Origin: Rickettsiales bacterium
GTDB lineage: Bacteria > Bacteroidota > Bacteroidia > Cytophagales > Cyclobacteriaceae
Assembly: GCA_002729235.1 (NCBI GenBank)
Contig: PBTY01000054.1
Span: forward strand, 22,210-86,209
Length of the DNA stretch: 64,000 nt
Reading direction: 5' to 3'
The position numbers and the translations under genes were made by a program. Positions 1 through 8,521 of this stretch are shown piece after piece. Numbering within the stretch: the stretch's first letter is position 1; every line of letters begins with the position of its first letter. The notes under the pieces are model-generated. The model was given only the letters and a program-made list of their open reading frames with translations, was not told the origin of the DNA and ran no database searches.

Positions 1-239
1 ATATCTTTTGGCCTTTCACTAAAGTGTCTGAGTAGGTAGTCCCTATTCCCCCACCCGGCTACCATCGATAATAATTGCACGAAGATTAAAATTTCAACAA
101 ACTCTCCCCAGAGTGATGGTTTGATTTGGAAGACCAGATATGTCGTGAATAGTGAAACCACCGTACTAGCGGTCTGGCTTCCACTGTAAAGTGTAGCAGT
201 ACTAATTCTTTGTATTAACTTCTTACCTCGATTTCTCAT
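1..239 (-). CDS. Flippase-like polysaccharide biosynthesis membrane protein, N-terminal fragment
   Basis: This is the first 79 codons of a minus-strand gene that continues past the left edge. It starts at the ATG at 239-237 and has no stop within the window. The fragment begins with a basic stretch (MRNRGKKLIQRIS) followed by a membrane segment rich in Ser, Thr and Val and then a second hydrophobic segment after a WGEF motif. This start resembles Wzx/oligosaccharide flippases (MATE/MOP superfamily), which move lipid-linked glycans across the inner membrane. The adjacent divergent glycosyltransferase genes fit that role. The call rests on fewer than 80 residues and on context, so any polytopic membrane protein remains possible. 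Confidence 0.5.
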   Translation of the reverse strand, partial: MRNRGKKLIQRISTATLYSGSQTASTVVSLFTTYLVFQIKPSLWGEFVEILIFVQLLSMVAGWGNRDYLLRHFSERPKD

Positions 240-269
240 TCAAGCAATAAGGTGAATTCACTTGAACCG

Positions 270-317
270 TTTCAATTCAAAATTGAAATATAATGGATTA
301 ACCTAATTATCTTAGGT
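270..317. promoter_or_regulatory. Two inverted repeats in a divergent intergenic region
   Basis: The 100-bp gap between the flippase-like gene (-) and the glycosyltransferase gene (+) holds two perfect short inverted repeats. One is TTTCAATT/AATTGAAA (270-277 and 281-288, 3-nt spacer). The other is ACCTAA/TTAGGT (301-306 and 312-317, 5-nt spacer). Their place between divergent starts fits operator sites, but AT-rich DNA yields such repeats by chance and no regulator is identified. Confidence 0.25.
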
Positions 318-339
318 ACCGAATCTAACAATATACTTT

Positions 340-1089
340 TTGAATAAAATTCAGAAAAAAGTAATAGTAGTTCTGCCTGCATACAATGCCTCAAGTACAC
401 TTCACAAGACAGTAGAAGAAATTCCAGCAGACTGGGTTTCGGAGATAATTTTGGTAGATGATGGCAGTACTGATGATACGGTAGAAATAGCCAAAAAGCT
501 TAGAATTCCACACATCATTCAACACTTGAATAACAAAGGATATGGAGGCAATCAAAAGTCATGTTATAAGAAAGCAATTGCACTTGGTGCAGATATAGTT
601 ATCATGTTACACCCTGATTATCAATATACTCCTAAGTTACTTCCAGCTATGATTCAGATCATCAGTAGTGGTCTTTACCCTGTGGTTTTAGGCTCTCGAA
701 TTCTAGGAAATGGTGCATTAAAAGGAGGTATGCCTGTTTATAAGTATATAGCTAATCGTGTATTAACTTTCATTCAAAACCTGGCAACTGGTGCTAAATT
801 ATCCGAATACCACACGGGATATAGAGCCTTTGATGTATCTATATTGAAAAGGATAAATCTTGAGGAAAATTCAAATGATTTTATTTTTGACAATCAAATG
901 TTATCACAAATAATCATGGCCGGTTGTGGAATATCTGAAATCACTTGCCCTACAAGATATTTCAAGGAAGCTTCCTCAATTAGTGCTCTTCGAAGCATTA
1001 AATATGGACTTGGAGTTCTTCTGGTCTCTGCTCAGCATCTTTTACATAAAACAAGGCTGATAAAGCATAGACGATATGAAAAAAAGTGA
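340..1089 (+). CDS. Family 2 glycosyltransferase (dolichyl-phosphate-mannose-synthase-like)
   Basis: This 249-aa GT-A fold glycosyltransferase probably moves a sugar from a nucleotide sugar to a lipid carrier or growing glycan at the cytoplasmic face of the membrane. The N-terminus has the GT2 signature VVLPAYNA, then LVDDGSTDDT (about residues 38-47), and further on the acidic metal-binding stretch MLHPDYQY. The start is a TTG at 340; upstream the frame reaches a stop at 313-315 without any ATG, and the TTG places the beta-1 strand at the expected distance from the N-terminus. There is no C-terminal membrane pair, so it is a soluble DPM1-like form. It overlaps the following membrane glycosyltransferase by 14 bp, so the two are probably co-translated and act in one pathway. 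Confidence 0.88.
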   Translation: MNKIQKKVIVVLPAYNASSTLHKTVEEIPADWVSEIILVDDGSTDDTVEIAKKLRIPHIIQHLNNKGYGGNQKSCYKKAIALGADIVIMLHPDYQYTPKLLPAMIQIISSGLYPVVLGSRILGNGALKGGMPVYKYIANRVLTFIQNLATGAKLSEYHTGYRAFDVSILKRINLEENSNDFIFDNQMLSQIIMAGCGISEITCPTRYFKEASSISALRSIKYGLGVLLVSAQHLLHKTRLIKHRRYEKK

Positions 1090-2686
1090 TTACCTAAATT
1101 GGCTCAATCAATTTAATAGAAAATTAGCATTTATCCCTCTGACGTTGATTTGCGGTGTATTTTTTGTCAAGTCCATTAGTTTTCCACTGCATGATTATTC
1201 AAATAGCTATTTTCCTGCTACTCTACTTATCGATAACATTCAACCAGAGAAAGTTGTCTATGACATCTATGATTTCAACAAGTATGCCTGGAATAAGGGA
1301 TACCCAGAGGTATTTATCGATTTCTATCTGAATAGTCCATTTACAGCAACCTTCTTTTACACCTTTGCATTAATTGAAGATGCTTATTTATCTAAAGCAA
1401 TATTTAATCTTCTAAGCATCACCATGCTATTGTTAGCTAGTTATTTAATGTATAAACAACTTCACATAAATAGTTGGTTAATAGCATCAATCCCATTTGT
1501 TTTCTTTGTACCAATTCAAAACAATCTATTATATGGGCAATACTATTTATTAACTTTATCACTTATTGGTATAGGTTTTCTATTAATAACAAAGCAAAAA
1601 CCTCAAATTGGTTCTGGGTTATTTGTATTAGCGGGTTTCATTAAGGTATTTCCGATTATATATGTCCCAGCTTTAATCGCAAACAGACGATGGAGTACAT
1701 TGATTTGGATAGCAATATTTGCAGTCCTGTTCCTCACTATTTCCATAATGATTGGTGGCTTTGGATTTTGGGAAACCTGGCTGACTGATGTGCTTCCGAA
1801 TGCCTCTGAAAATGAAAGTTCAATAGATTTCGATTTTCGTGCTCAGTCTTTTGATGTATTGTGTAAATCGCTGTTCATATATGACCCCTATTACAATGCT
1901 AATTCGCTTGTAGATTCACCCATACTCTACCTCTTCTCGAAATACTTAATCAAAGGGGTGATTATCGGAGTTGCTGTATATGCAAGTGTTATTAACCGCA
2001 ACCATCTTTTCAAATTATTAGCTATTTGGATTGTTACGGGATTTTTATGGCAATCTAGAACAGCGAGTTATTCACAAATTATGTGGTATGTCCCATTAAT
2101 TGTATATCAAACAGAAAGTCAGAACATGTGGAAGACAGCCATTTTCGTTATACTAGTATTTTCCATAGCAAATGTTCCTTACTCTCTTTTTGAAAACATG
2201 CCAATTCTCTTTCAATTTGTAAGGTTATGGATTACGGTAGCCGGATCAGTTGTGTTTTTTGCAATGATGCTCTCCAAATTGGACTATAGGTATATTTTAG
2301 CTGGTATATTCTTCCTTCTACTTATCAATTACAAAAAATTTGATAATAAATTAATTGACCAGTCAGAATATGTATTATCCAAAAAGGAATATTTCATAAT
2401 TCATGATTTTGGAGTGAAGGAGGAGCAATTATTCTATAGCGTAATAACTGCAGGAGGAAGCTCGCAAATTGAAACAAACATCAGGGTCTTTTCAAGTGAC
2501 ACCTCGCGATGTTTGATTCGAAACAACCAAATTTATCTTGACGATAAACAATTAACCTTTGACCCTTCGCTTAAGAAAAAGCCAATGATCATCAATAAAA
2601 AAGACCTGTATTATCTAACAGATCGTAGATCAAGGAGGGGTGCATTTACACTAAAGAAAATTGACATCTCAACTGAACTGAATTAA
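1076..2686 (+). CDS. GT87/DUF2029 family polytopic membrane glycosyltransferase
   Basis: This 536-aa protein has about ten hydrophobic segments in residues 15-430 and a soluble C-terminal tail of about 120 residues. The segment with GQYYLLTLSLIGIGF followed by a Gly-rich helix and a Lys (GFIKVFPII, about residues 158-205) matches the conserved core of DUF2029 (GT87). These are GT-C-like enzymes that use polyprenyl-phosphate sugars, such as mycobacterial mannosyltransferases. The overlapping GT2 protein upstream could make the polyprenyl-phosphate-linked donor, so the pair would form a donor-synthase/transferase module. That pairing is inference; the family assignment is by recalled motif only. 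The gene converges with the radical SAM operon, with 7 bp between stop codons. Confidence 0.75.
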   Translation: MKKSDYLNWLNQFNRKLAFIPLTLICGVFFVKSISFPLHDYSNSYFPATLLIDNIQPEKVVYDIYDFNKYAWNKGYPEVFIDFYLNSPFTATFFYTFALIEDAYLSKAIFNLLSITMLLLASYLMYKQLHINSWLIASIPFVFFVPIQNNLLYGQYYLLTLSLIGIGFLLITKQKPQIGSGLFVLAGFIKVFPIIYVPALIANRRWSTLIWIAIFAVLFLTISIMIGGFGFWETWLTDVLPNASENESSIDFDFRAQSFDVLCKSLFIYDPYYNANSLVDSPILYLFSKYLIKGVIIGVAVYASVINRNHLFKLLAIWIVTGFLWQSRTASYSQIMWYVPLIVYQTESQNMWKTAIFVILVFSIANVPYSLFENMPILFQFVRLWITVAGSVVFFAMMLSKLDYRYILAGIFFLLLINYKKFDNKLIDQSEYVLSKKEYFIIHDFGVKEEQLFYSVITAGGSSQIETNIRVFSSDTSRCLIRNNQIYLDDKQLTFDPSLKKKPMIINKKDLYYLTDRRSRRGAFTLKKIDISTELN

Positions 2687-2693
2687 AGTTATT

Positions 2694-4064
2694 TCAACCT
2701 TTATAGATTCTCATACCTAAAAGACCAGCTAGCGATTTGACTTTAAGTTTAATTTTTCGCTTATTAAAATAGCCCCTTTGTTTTTCGTAGTTCACTTCAT
2801 TCACCACCCACTTTAAAGCATAGTCATAGTATTTAGAAGAATACATTCTTTTAAAATCTCTATCTCTATCTGTAGATGTTGCCCAATCAGGCTCAGAAGT
2901 TTGAATGGACGAAATCTCCTCATAAAGTGCAGTCCCTTTTATAGGATAGGCTTTGGTTATTGTAAAATGATCTGGGTTTGATTCCTTTAAATGGCGCACA
3001 GTTTCTTTAATATCTTCCTCCGTTTCTCCAGGATAACCCAACATGATAAAGGTCCCCGCCTCTATTCCAGCCTTTCTGGTTTCCTGAATCATTTGACGTA
3101 CCTGATTCACAGACACTCTTCGATCCATCGCTTCGATAATACGCTGGGAACCACTCTCAGCACCAATCCATACTCTAAAGCAACCGGCTCGTTTTAACAA
3201 GGAGATGACATCCTCATTCATTCTATCTGCTCGACTGATACATTCAAACTTTAGTTTGATTTCTCGAAGCTCCAATTCCTCTACAAACTCTCCAAGCCAT
3301 TTATGGCTTACCGTAAACACATCATCTACAAACCAAATCGTATCCGGGTTATAAGAATTCTGAATAATGACAATTTCATCAACTACCTTTTGAGGTGATC
3401 TTCTACGATAGCTTTGGCCGTAAACTGCAGTACTACACCACTTACAAGTGTAAGGACAGCCCCTTTGAGTACTTACATTTAATGCGCTTTGCCCATGGTG
3501 TTTTTTCCATACCTCGAGATAATTAGATATATCAATGGCGTCACGATCTGGTAGTGGTAATTCATTCAGTTCTTTAAGCTTTTGCCTAGTCTTAGTTTTT
3601 ATAACATCACCACCCTGTAAGAAAGCCAATCCATCAACTTCATTAAGATCTAACCCTTTATCAACTGCTTCTGTGAGCTCTAACATGGTTTGCTCCCCCT
3701 CTCCAATAACTAACACATCAGCGCCATGCTGCAAATAATCCTCAACATTATAGGTAACATCCGGACCCCCCAGAATTATTTTAATGTCCGGATAAGTAAT
3801 TTTAACCTCCTTAATCAATTCAAGAATAGTAACCTTGGTCATCAAGTTAGTGTATAATGCCAGAATATCTGGTTGAAAATTATAAAGCTCTTTCTTTAAA
3901 TCGGAACGATTTGTAAATGTACTATCAAATATGCAGGCATTAACTCCTGCTTGCTTGAGGTATGCTGATATATACAACAAACCTAAGGGAGGGTAAGGTC
4001 GCATGATTTGTTGTTCCTTCTCATCCTCATGAAGAAAGTAGCCATGTGTAAGAAATACCTTCAT
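2694..4064 (-). CDS. B12-binding-domain radical SAM protein (operon gene 4)
   Basis: This 456-aa protein has an N-terminal Rossmann-like cobalamin-binding domain (residues about 1-140; PPLGLLYISAYLKQAG, GGPDVTYN and the GEGEQTMLEL motif typical of these enzymes). A radical SAM barrel follows, with the 4Fe-4S motif C203-x3-C207-x2-C210 in RGCPYTCKWC. Downstream are WFVDDVFTV, WIGAESGSQ and the GYPGET motif typical of class B methylases and related B12 radical SAM enzymes. The substrate is unknown. Its ATG overlaps the methyltransferase stop (ATGA), which argues for translational coupling. It is paralogous to the 4858-6309 gene, sharing the same domain order and the GQxYxxRS motif after the cluster. 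Confidence 0.9.
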   Translation of the reverse strand: MKVFLTHGYFLHEDEKEQQIMRPYPPLGLLYISAYLKQAGVNACIFDSTFTNRSDLKKELYNFQPDILALYTNLMTKVTILELIKEVKITYPDIKIILGGPDVTYNVEDYLQHGADVLVIGEGEQTMLELTEAVDKGLDLNEVDGLAFLQGGDVIKTKTRQKLKELNELPLPDRDAIDISNYLEVWKKHHGQSALNVSTQRGCPYTCKWCSTAVYGQSYRRRSPQKVVDEIVIIQNSYNPDTIWFVDDVFTVSHKWLGEFVEELELREIKLKFECISRADRMNEDVISLLKRAGCFRVWIGAESGSQRIIEAMDRRVSVNQVRQMIQETRKAGIEAGTFIMLGYPGETEEDIKETVRHLKESNPDHFTITKAYPIKGTALYEEISSIQTSEPDWATSTDRDRDFKRMYSSKYYDYALKWVVNEVNYEKQRGYFNKRKIKLKVKSLAGLLGMRIYKG

Positions 4065-4858
4065 TTTAGCACATATTGAATAAGGTAGTGATCAGAAACA
4101 AATGCTTGCCAACCATATTTAGCCATTCTATTATCAACGTCAGAAAGGTTTCGGAGCATTTTAGGATGTTTTTGAAAGTAACTTTCTAAATATGAAGGTG
4201 GTACAGACAACCCTATCGGCTTCAATCTCTCCCGAAAAAATCTACGGCCCTGATTGATTAACCTGTCAAACACATGGGGAGAATAGTAATAGGTCTTTAC
4301 TTGCTGTCCAGAAACATTTGCCATCACATATTTTTTTCTGCGTCTAAAGGCAGTGAACAAACTCAGCTTAGCTAAATAGTATAAAGACTCCCATAAACAG
4401 AAAGAAGGCATTACTACTGCAATAAAATGGCCTTTGGTGTTAAGTAACCTGGGTATTTCAACTCCAAGATTCTCAATTGCTTCTGGCGAAATACAGTTTA
4501 GACCTCCAAAATTGGAAAATATCAAATCAAAAGGTTCGCTCTGAAAGTTTTGAATCTCATTTAAGTCTAGTACCTCGAAATCAATTGAGGAGTTATGATT
4601 CTTGATTTGGGCCACTTCCAGCATTTTCTTCGACACATCCGTAGCCACAACCTGACACCCTTTTGATGCAAAAACACCAGCATCTTCCCCTGTCCCACAA
4701 TTCAATTCCAAAACCCTCAAGGGCAATTCTCCTGCTCTTTGTGATAGTAACTCATTCACATAAGTCCAAACTTGCTGTCTTTGAGCAATTCCAATACTGG
4801 CTTTGGTAAATTCCTCATCATAGGCGATAGCTGCCACATCAAAATCTGCCATAGCCAT
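4061..4858 (-). CDS. Class I SAM-dependent methyltransferase (operon gene 3)
   Basis: This is a Rossmann-fold methyltransferase of 265 aa from the chosen start. Motif I is VLELNCGTGED (near residues 49-59), followed by the acidic loop VVATDVSKKML and FDLIFSNFGGLNCI as motif IV. I chose the ATG at 4858-4856, which shares one base with the upstream stop (TGATG), over the in-frame TTG one codon earlier. The C-terminal half is longer and more basic than in minimal methyltransferases (FRRRKK, RRFFRERLK) and has the look of a membrane- or acidic-substrate-facing cap. It sits between the two B12 radical SAM genes and overlaps both, so it probably methylates the same small molecule or lipid that they process. 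The substrate is unknown. Confidence 0.85.
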   Translation of the reverse strand: MAMADFDVAAIAYDEEFTKASIGIAQRQQVWTYVNELLSQRAGELPLRVLELNCGTGEDAGVFASKGCQVVATDVSKKMLEVAQIKNHNSSIDFEVLDLNEIQNFQSEPFDLIFSNFGGLNCISPEAIENLGVEIPRLLNTKGHFIAVVMPSFCLWESLYYLAKLSLFTAFRRRKKYVMANVSGQQVKTYYYSPHVFDRLINQGRRFFRERLKPIGLSVPPSYLESYFQKHPKMLRNLSDVDNRMAKYGWQAFVSDHYLIQYVLK

Positions 4859-6309
4859 CAACTGAGTCTAGATAATTTCAAGTAATTAATACCCGCTTTG
4901 GAAAAATTAAAGCCTAGAGATGCCAATTTTCTCAAGTGCCAAAACCTTAAGGTCGAAGGAGACGAAACAACGTTTTTTAATAGAATTAAATTCTTCTTAA
5001 TGGTATACCTATTGTGCAAATAGCGATGCAATATTTTGTAGAAACCCTTTTGATATGTGTTTTGAAACATCATATCCAAATCATCTGAATCAACCCAATT
5101 GGATTTCTTTTGTAAATCCTCTTTGACTACATTATAAAACTTTGTTCCAGGTAGTGGATAGGAAACTGAAACACCTAAGTTCTCTGGCATCATCTCCAAA
5201 ACCAGATCAATTGTCTTTTGAATATCTGATTTAGTTTCTCCTAAATAACCAAACTGAATAAAGTAAGCTACTTTAACTCTTTTTGACTTTAGTAATCTTG
5301 TGGCTTCCTTAATCTGCGCTATAGATGTTCCTTTGTCCATAGCATCAAGAATTTCTTGCGAACCAGACTCAGCTCCAATCCATACCTCATCCAATCCTGA
5401 ATCAACTAACGCCTGAATATTGTCTTCCTGAAGGAGTAAATCAGCCCGTGATTGGATCTTGTATTTGATTTGAAGTCCTCTGGATTTAATCTCATCACGA
5501 AAATTCTGTACCCACCCTGGTTTCAAACCAAAAATATCGTCGCACATCCAAAAGTGATTGACTTGATGATTTTTAACATGAAACTCGATTTCATCAACCA
5601 CTTTAGAAACCGAACGAACATTGTAACGTTGCCCATATATCGGTTTAGCACACCAGTTGCACTTATAGGGACAGCCACGAGTGGTTGCTATATTCAGATA
5701 ATAAGTATCCTTTTTATCTAACCACACCCGCTTATATGGCTCCATATCAATTAAATCCCAGGCTGCCATTGGAAGGTCATCCAGGTTACTGTTTGCTACA
5801 CGAGGTGCCGTTGATTTTACTTCATCATTATCTAGATATGCTACACCCTTAACTCCAATTATATCATCATGAGAATTTTTAGCTTCTAACAACTCCAATA
5901 AGGTAAGTTCTCCTTCCCCTTTTAGAACGTAATCTGCTCCGTTAGCAAGATATTTCTCTAAATGATCTGTTGAATCAGAACTACAAGTAATCACTGTTAT
6001 GCCCATTTCACTTGCTCGATTTTGCATTCTAAATGCAGCCTCACGCATAGTCGTCAAGCACATTTTAGTGAGGTAATTAAACCCATCATCAAAGATTACA
6101 AAGTAGTCAGGTTTATAGCTATGTAACACCTCTTCTACTTCTTGTTCAGACTGCCTTAATCCTACGTCAAATAATCGAACGTCATACTTATGATTTCGCA
6201 ATAAGGCAGCAGCCGTAATCGTCATCAATGGAGGATATGGTTCTGCCATTTTCCATTGTTTTTCATCAAAGCGATAAAAATATGAGTGACTAAATAAAAC
6301 TTTTTTCAT
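4858..6309 (-). CDS. B12-binding-domain radical SAM protein (operon gene 2)
   Basis: This 483-aa protein has the same architecture as the 2694-4064 product. The N-terminal cobalamin-binding-like domain carries PYPPLMTITAAALL and GADYVLKGEGELTLLELL. The radical SAM domain has C213-x3-C217-x2-C220 (RGCPYKCNWC), then MCDDIFGL, WIGAESGSQEILDAMDKG and FGYLGET. The start codon at 6309 directly abuts the stop of the upstream nucleotidyltransferase-like gene (stop at 6312-6310). Having two such enzymes in one operon suggests two successive radical steps, such as methylations or rearrangements at unactivated carbons, on one substrate. The reaction itself cannot be read from the sequence. Confidence 0.9.
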   Translation of the reverse strand: MKKVLFSHSYFYRFDEKQWKMAEPYPPLMTITAAALLRNHKYDVRLFDVGLRQSEQEVEEVLHSYKPDYFVIFDDGFNYLTKMCLTTMREAAFRMQNRASEMGITVITCSSDSTDHLEKYLANGADYVLKGEGELTLLELLEAKNSHDDIIGVKGVAYLDNDEVKSTAPRVANSNLDDLPMAAWDLIDMEPYKRVWLDKKDTYYLNIATTRGCPYKCNWCAKPIYGQRYNVRSVSKVVDEIEFHVKNHQVNHFWMCDDIFGLKPGWVQNFRDEIKSRGLQIKYKIQSRADLLLQEDNIQALVDSGLDEVWIGAESGSQEILDAMDKGTSIAQIKEATRLLKSKRVKVAYFIQFGYLGETKSDIQKTIDLVLEMMPENLGVSVSYPLPGTKFYNVVKEDLQKKSNWVDSDDLDMMFQNTYQKGFYKILHRYLHNRYTIKKNLILLKNVVSSPSTLRFWHLRKLASLGFNFSKAGINYLKLSRLS

Positions 6310-7353
6310 TCAGTCTGCATATTTAGTTATGTAACCTTCATAAACCTCTCTTTCATTTTCAGGATCAACTTTCTCAGCCATTCCATCATTCGGAAAAAGA
6401 AAGGCAATCAAGTTACTATCATAATAATCTGGGTAGAATCGGCTCATTAAATCAGCGAAGCGTCGCGAAACTTGCATTTCATAACCTCCATTTGGATTTG
6501 ATATTCTTTTGAGGTTATATCTATAAGCATTATTGAATTCAACCTGTCGAAAACTAAGAATATCTAATTTAAAATTCTTAATAGATCTCATCATGAAATA
6601 GATGTAGTAAAGAGTTTTATTGAGTAGGTATAGACTTTGTCTTAGGATTCTACGCTTTTTTTTATAGGACAATTCTCTCGTATTAATATCCAAATTATAA
6701 TAGTTAGTAGCCCATAGATTTTGTAATAGCACTTCGTTCTTATCCATGGTTCCGTAGAGCTTCAAAAGATTATTCAACTCAGTGCTCGTATAGAAACTTT
6801 TATTGACTACTTCTAAAAAATCCTCCTCAGTACAGTAATTAAAACAATAGGTATGCTTACGTAATATTAGATGATATAAATTATTGAATACACGTTCAAA
6901 AAACAGAAATACCCATAGTGTATTCTTTGCAGCAATCACATAAAAATCAACATCAATATTCCCTTTATTGAACCCTACTTTATCTACTGTTGGATTTTCG
7001 GCAGCAATTGAGCCTGACACGCCAACAAATTTGATAAAAGGAATAAATGACAAGAATTTTGAAACTCTCTTCACGGAATTCAGCAATTCCTTTGTTAATT
7101 CCGATTTTTCAGGTTGATCCCTGATAAATTGTTCATTCCCTTTTCTTACAACGTACCCATCTTCTAAATATAGAATCCCCTCATTTATTAAATATGAGAT
7201 ACAAAGATCGATTTGGGAAAAGTCATTTGATTTAAGCCATTTTTTAAGATCCTTCACTAATACAGGAGCTTTAAAAATTTCTCTATAACAGACATGTACA
7301 ACAATCCACGTTTTTAGCGGTATATGCATTATTTTCCAAAATGAATGATTCAA
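6310..7353 (-). CDS. Nucleotidyltransferase-like protein (operon gene 1)
   Basis: This 347-aa protein was not recognised as a named family. Residues about 25-75 resemble a winged-helix unit (VLVKDLKKWL, then ISYLINEGILYLEDGYVV). Residues 110-140 contain GVSGSIAAENP followed by NIDVDFYVI. That GS...DxD pattern (S114-S116, D134, D136) matches the metal-binding core of Pol-beta-type nucleotidyltransferases. The remainder is helical and rich in Tyr, Asn and Lys. It leads the four-gene operon and is separated from the next gene by 0 bp. It could nucleotidylate a small-molecule or sugar intermediate for the radical SAM enzymes, or could act as a regulator; both are inference. Confidence 0.6.
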   Translation of the reverse strand: MNHSFWKIMHIPLKTWIVVHVCYREIFKAPVLVKDLKKWLKSNDFSQIDLCISYLINEGILYLEDGYVVRKGNEQFIRDQPEKSELTKELLNSVKRVSKFLSFIPFIKFVGVSGSIAAENPTVDKVGFNKGNIDVDFYVIAAKNTLWVFLFFERVFNNLYHLILRKHTYCFNYCTEEDFLEVVNKSFYTSTELNNLLKLYGTMDKNEVLLQNLWATNYYNLDINTRELSYKKKRRILRQSLYLLNKTLYYIYFMMRSIKNFKLDILSFRQVEFNNAYRYNLKRISNPNGGYEMQVSRRFADLMSRFYPDYYDSNLIAFLFPNDGMAEKVDPENEREVYEGYITKYAD

Positions 7354-7440
7354 TAAGAAAACATCATCATAACTGAGATGACAGTATGCACCTTTAAAAT
7401 CTAAAAGTTGTGGGAGATTTAATTTGGTAACACTAATTCT

Positions 7441-7476
7441 AAAGATAATTGATTTATAGAGTTTTCAATTATCTTT
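7441..7476. promoter_or_regulatory. Perfect 12-bp inverted repeat between divergent genes
   Basis: AAAGATAATTGA (7441-7452) is repeated in inverted form as TCAATTATCTTT (7465-7476) around a 12-nt spacer. It lies between the start of the radical SAM operon (-) and the cupin gene (+). It could be an operator for a dimeric regulator or a hairpin in the operon leader. It is not followed by a T-run on either strand, so a terminator is unlikely. Confidence 0.45.
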
Positions 7477-7616
7477 TACTTACTTAAAATAGCTGAATGA
7501 TCAATTAATCTTAATCATTACTTATTTCAAAGGAAGTTTCTACTTTGAATCCTCACTTTTACACCAACATTAATTATCCTCGCCAAATCAAATCGCTGAC
7601 AAAAGAAACACCTCTT

Positions 7617-8003
7617 ATGAGTAAAGAGAAGAGATTATCAGGCAAAGTAGAAAAAGGTTGGGGTTATGAACTCATTTGGGCCACAAATGATCTTTATTGT
7701 GGTAAGTTGATGGTTTTTGAAAAGGTAGGTAACAAATGCAGTATGCACTTCCACAAAGAAAAGGATGAAAGCTGGTATGTTACCGAAGGTAAATTCCTTC
7801 TTCGCTGGATAGATATAGAAACCAACGAAAAAAGAAATCAAGAGCTAACAAAAGGGATGACCTGGAGAAACCCTCCGTTACAACCGCATCAATTGGAAGC
7901 ACTTGAAGACAACAGCTCCATTATGGAAGTAAGCACTCCAGACAGTATAGAGGATAACTTTCGTATTTCTCCAGGCGATAGTCAAGCAAAAGACATGGAT
8001 TAA
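7617..8003 (+). CDS. Small cupin protein, mannose-6-phosphate-isomerase-like
   Basis: This single-domain cupin has 128 aa from the chosen ATG. The first cupin motif gives metal ligands H44, H46 and E51 (CSMHFHKEKDES) and the second gives H91 (PPLQPHQLEAL). The start VEKGWGYELIW resembles the VEKPWG opening of type II phosphomannose isomerase C-terminal domains, so it may act on a sugar phosphate or a polyketide-like ligand. I prefer the ATG at 7617 because it opens directly on the conserved strand. An in-frame TTG at 7545 would add 24 residues of low-complexity sequence, although that TTG has a purine-rich AAAGGAAG stretch upstream. It is divergent from the radical SAM operon and converges with the AHSA1 gene, overlapping by 4 bp. 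The substrate is unknown. Confidence 0.8.
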   Translation: MSKEKRLSGKVEKGWGYELIWATNDLYCGKLMVFEKVGNKCSMHFHKEKDESWYVTEGKFLLRWIDIETNEKRNQELTKGMTWRNPPLQPHQLEALEDNSSIMEVSTPDSIEDNFRISPGDSQAKDMD

Positions 8004-8521
8004 AGCTTTTGTGCGTACTCTGTTTCCAATGGAATGTACACCCGCCAAAAGCCTTTTGGCTCTATATTAGACAGTACATCTATCAAAATATTTAGGTGAG
8101 TATGCCATCCTGCAAGGACTCCCATTCTGTAATCCTTAGAGACTTTCAAACGCTCATGTGTTAGAGTCAATAGCACTTCGCTCTCCGAAACTTGCTCTAA
8201 ATTGAACGTAACAATGCCTCCCTCCCAATTAATGACTAAAAGTGTAGGCTCCTCCACTTTTAAAACCACAGCAGATGATTGAGTTCCATCTTTCATTCCT
8301 TGAAACTTCTCCGGGATTGGATCATCCTCTTTGGCCAGTGATTGGTGATGAAAGTTTAACTCCATAACTCCTTGAGGATTCAGATCAATGGCTCCCGAGG
8401 CAAACCACTTACCGCGTAATTCTGGATCTATGAGGTATTGCCAAACCCTCTCGATTTTACCAGGTAATACCCGCTTGAATTGTAGCGTATTTTGATCAAT
8501 AAGTTCTCCGTAATTATTCAT
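8000..8521 (-). CDS. AHSA1/SRPBCC-family protein
   Basis: This 173-aa START-like (SRPBCC) protein of the Aha1 C-terminal type has a helix-grip fold. Typical features are the N-terminal strand LQFKRVLPGKIERVWQYL, then PELRGKWFASG, the middle strands ending in a TLVINWEGG turn, and the C-terminal helix AGWHTHLNILIDVL that caps a hydrophobic cavity. These proteins bind small hydrophobic ligands. It is cotranscribed with an ArsR repressor (8-bp overlap), a very common bacterial pair. Ligand binding may therefore be coupled to the signal sensed by that repressor, although no metal or ligand is identifiable. Confidence 0.88.
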   Translation of the reverse strand: MNNYGELIDQNTLQFKRVLPGKIERVWQYLIDPELRGKWFASGAIDLNPQGVMELNFHHQSLAKEDDPIPEKFQGMKDGTQSSAVVLKVEEPTLLVINWEGGIVTFNLEQVSESEVLLTLTHERLKVSKDYRMGVLAGWHTHLNILIDVLSNIEPKGFWRVYIPLETEYAQKL

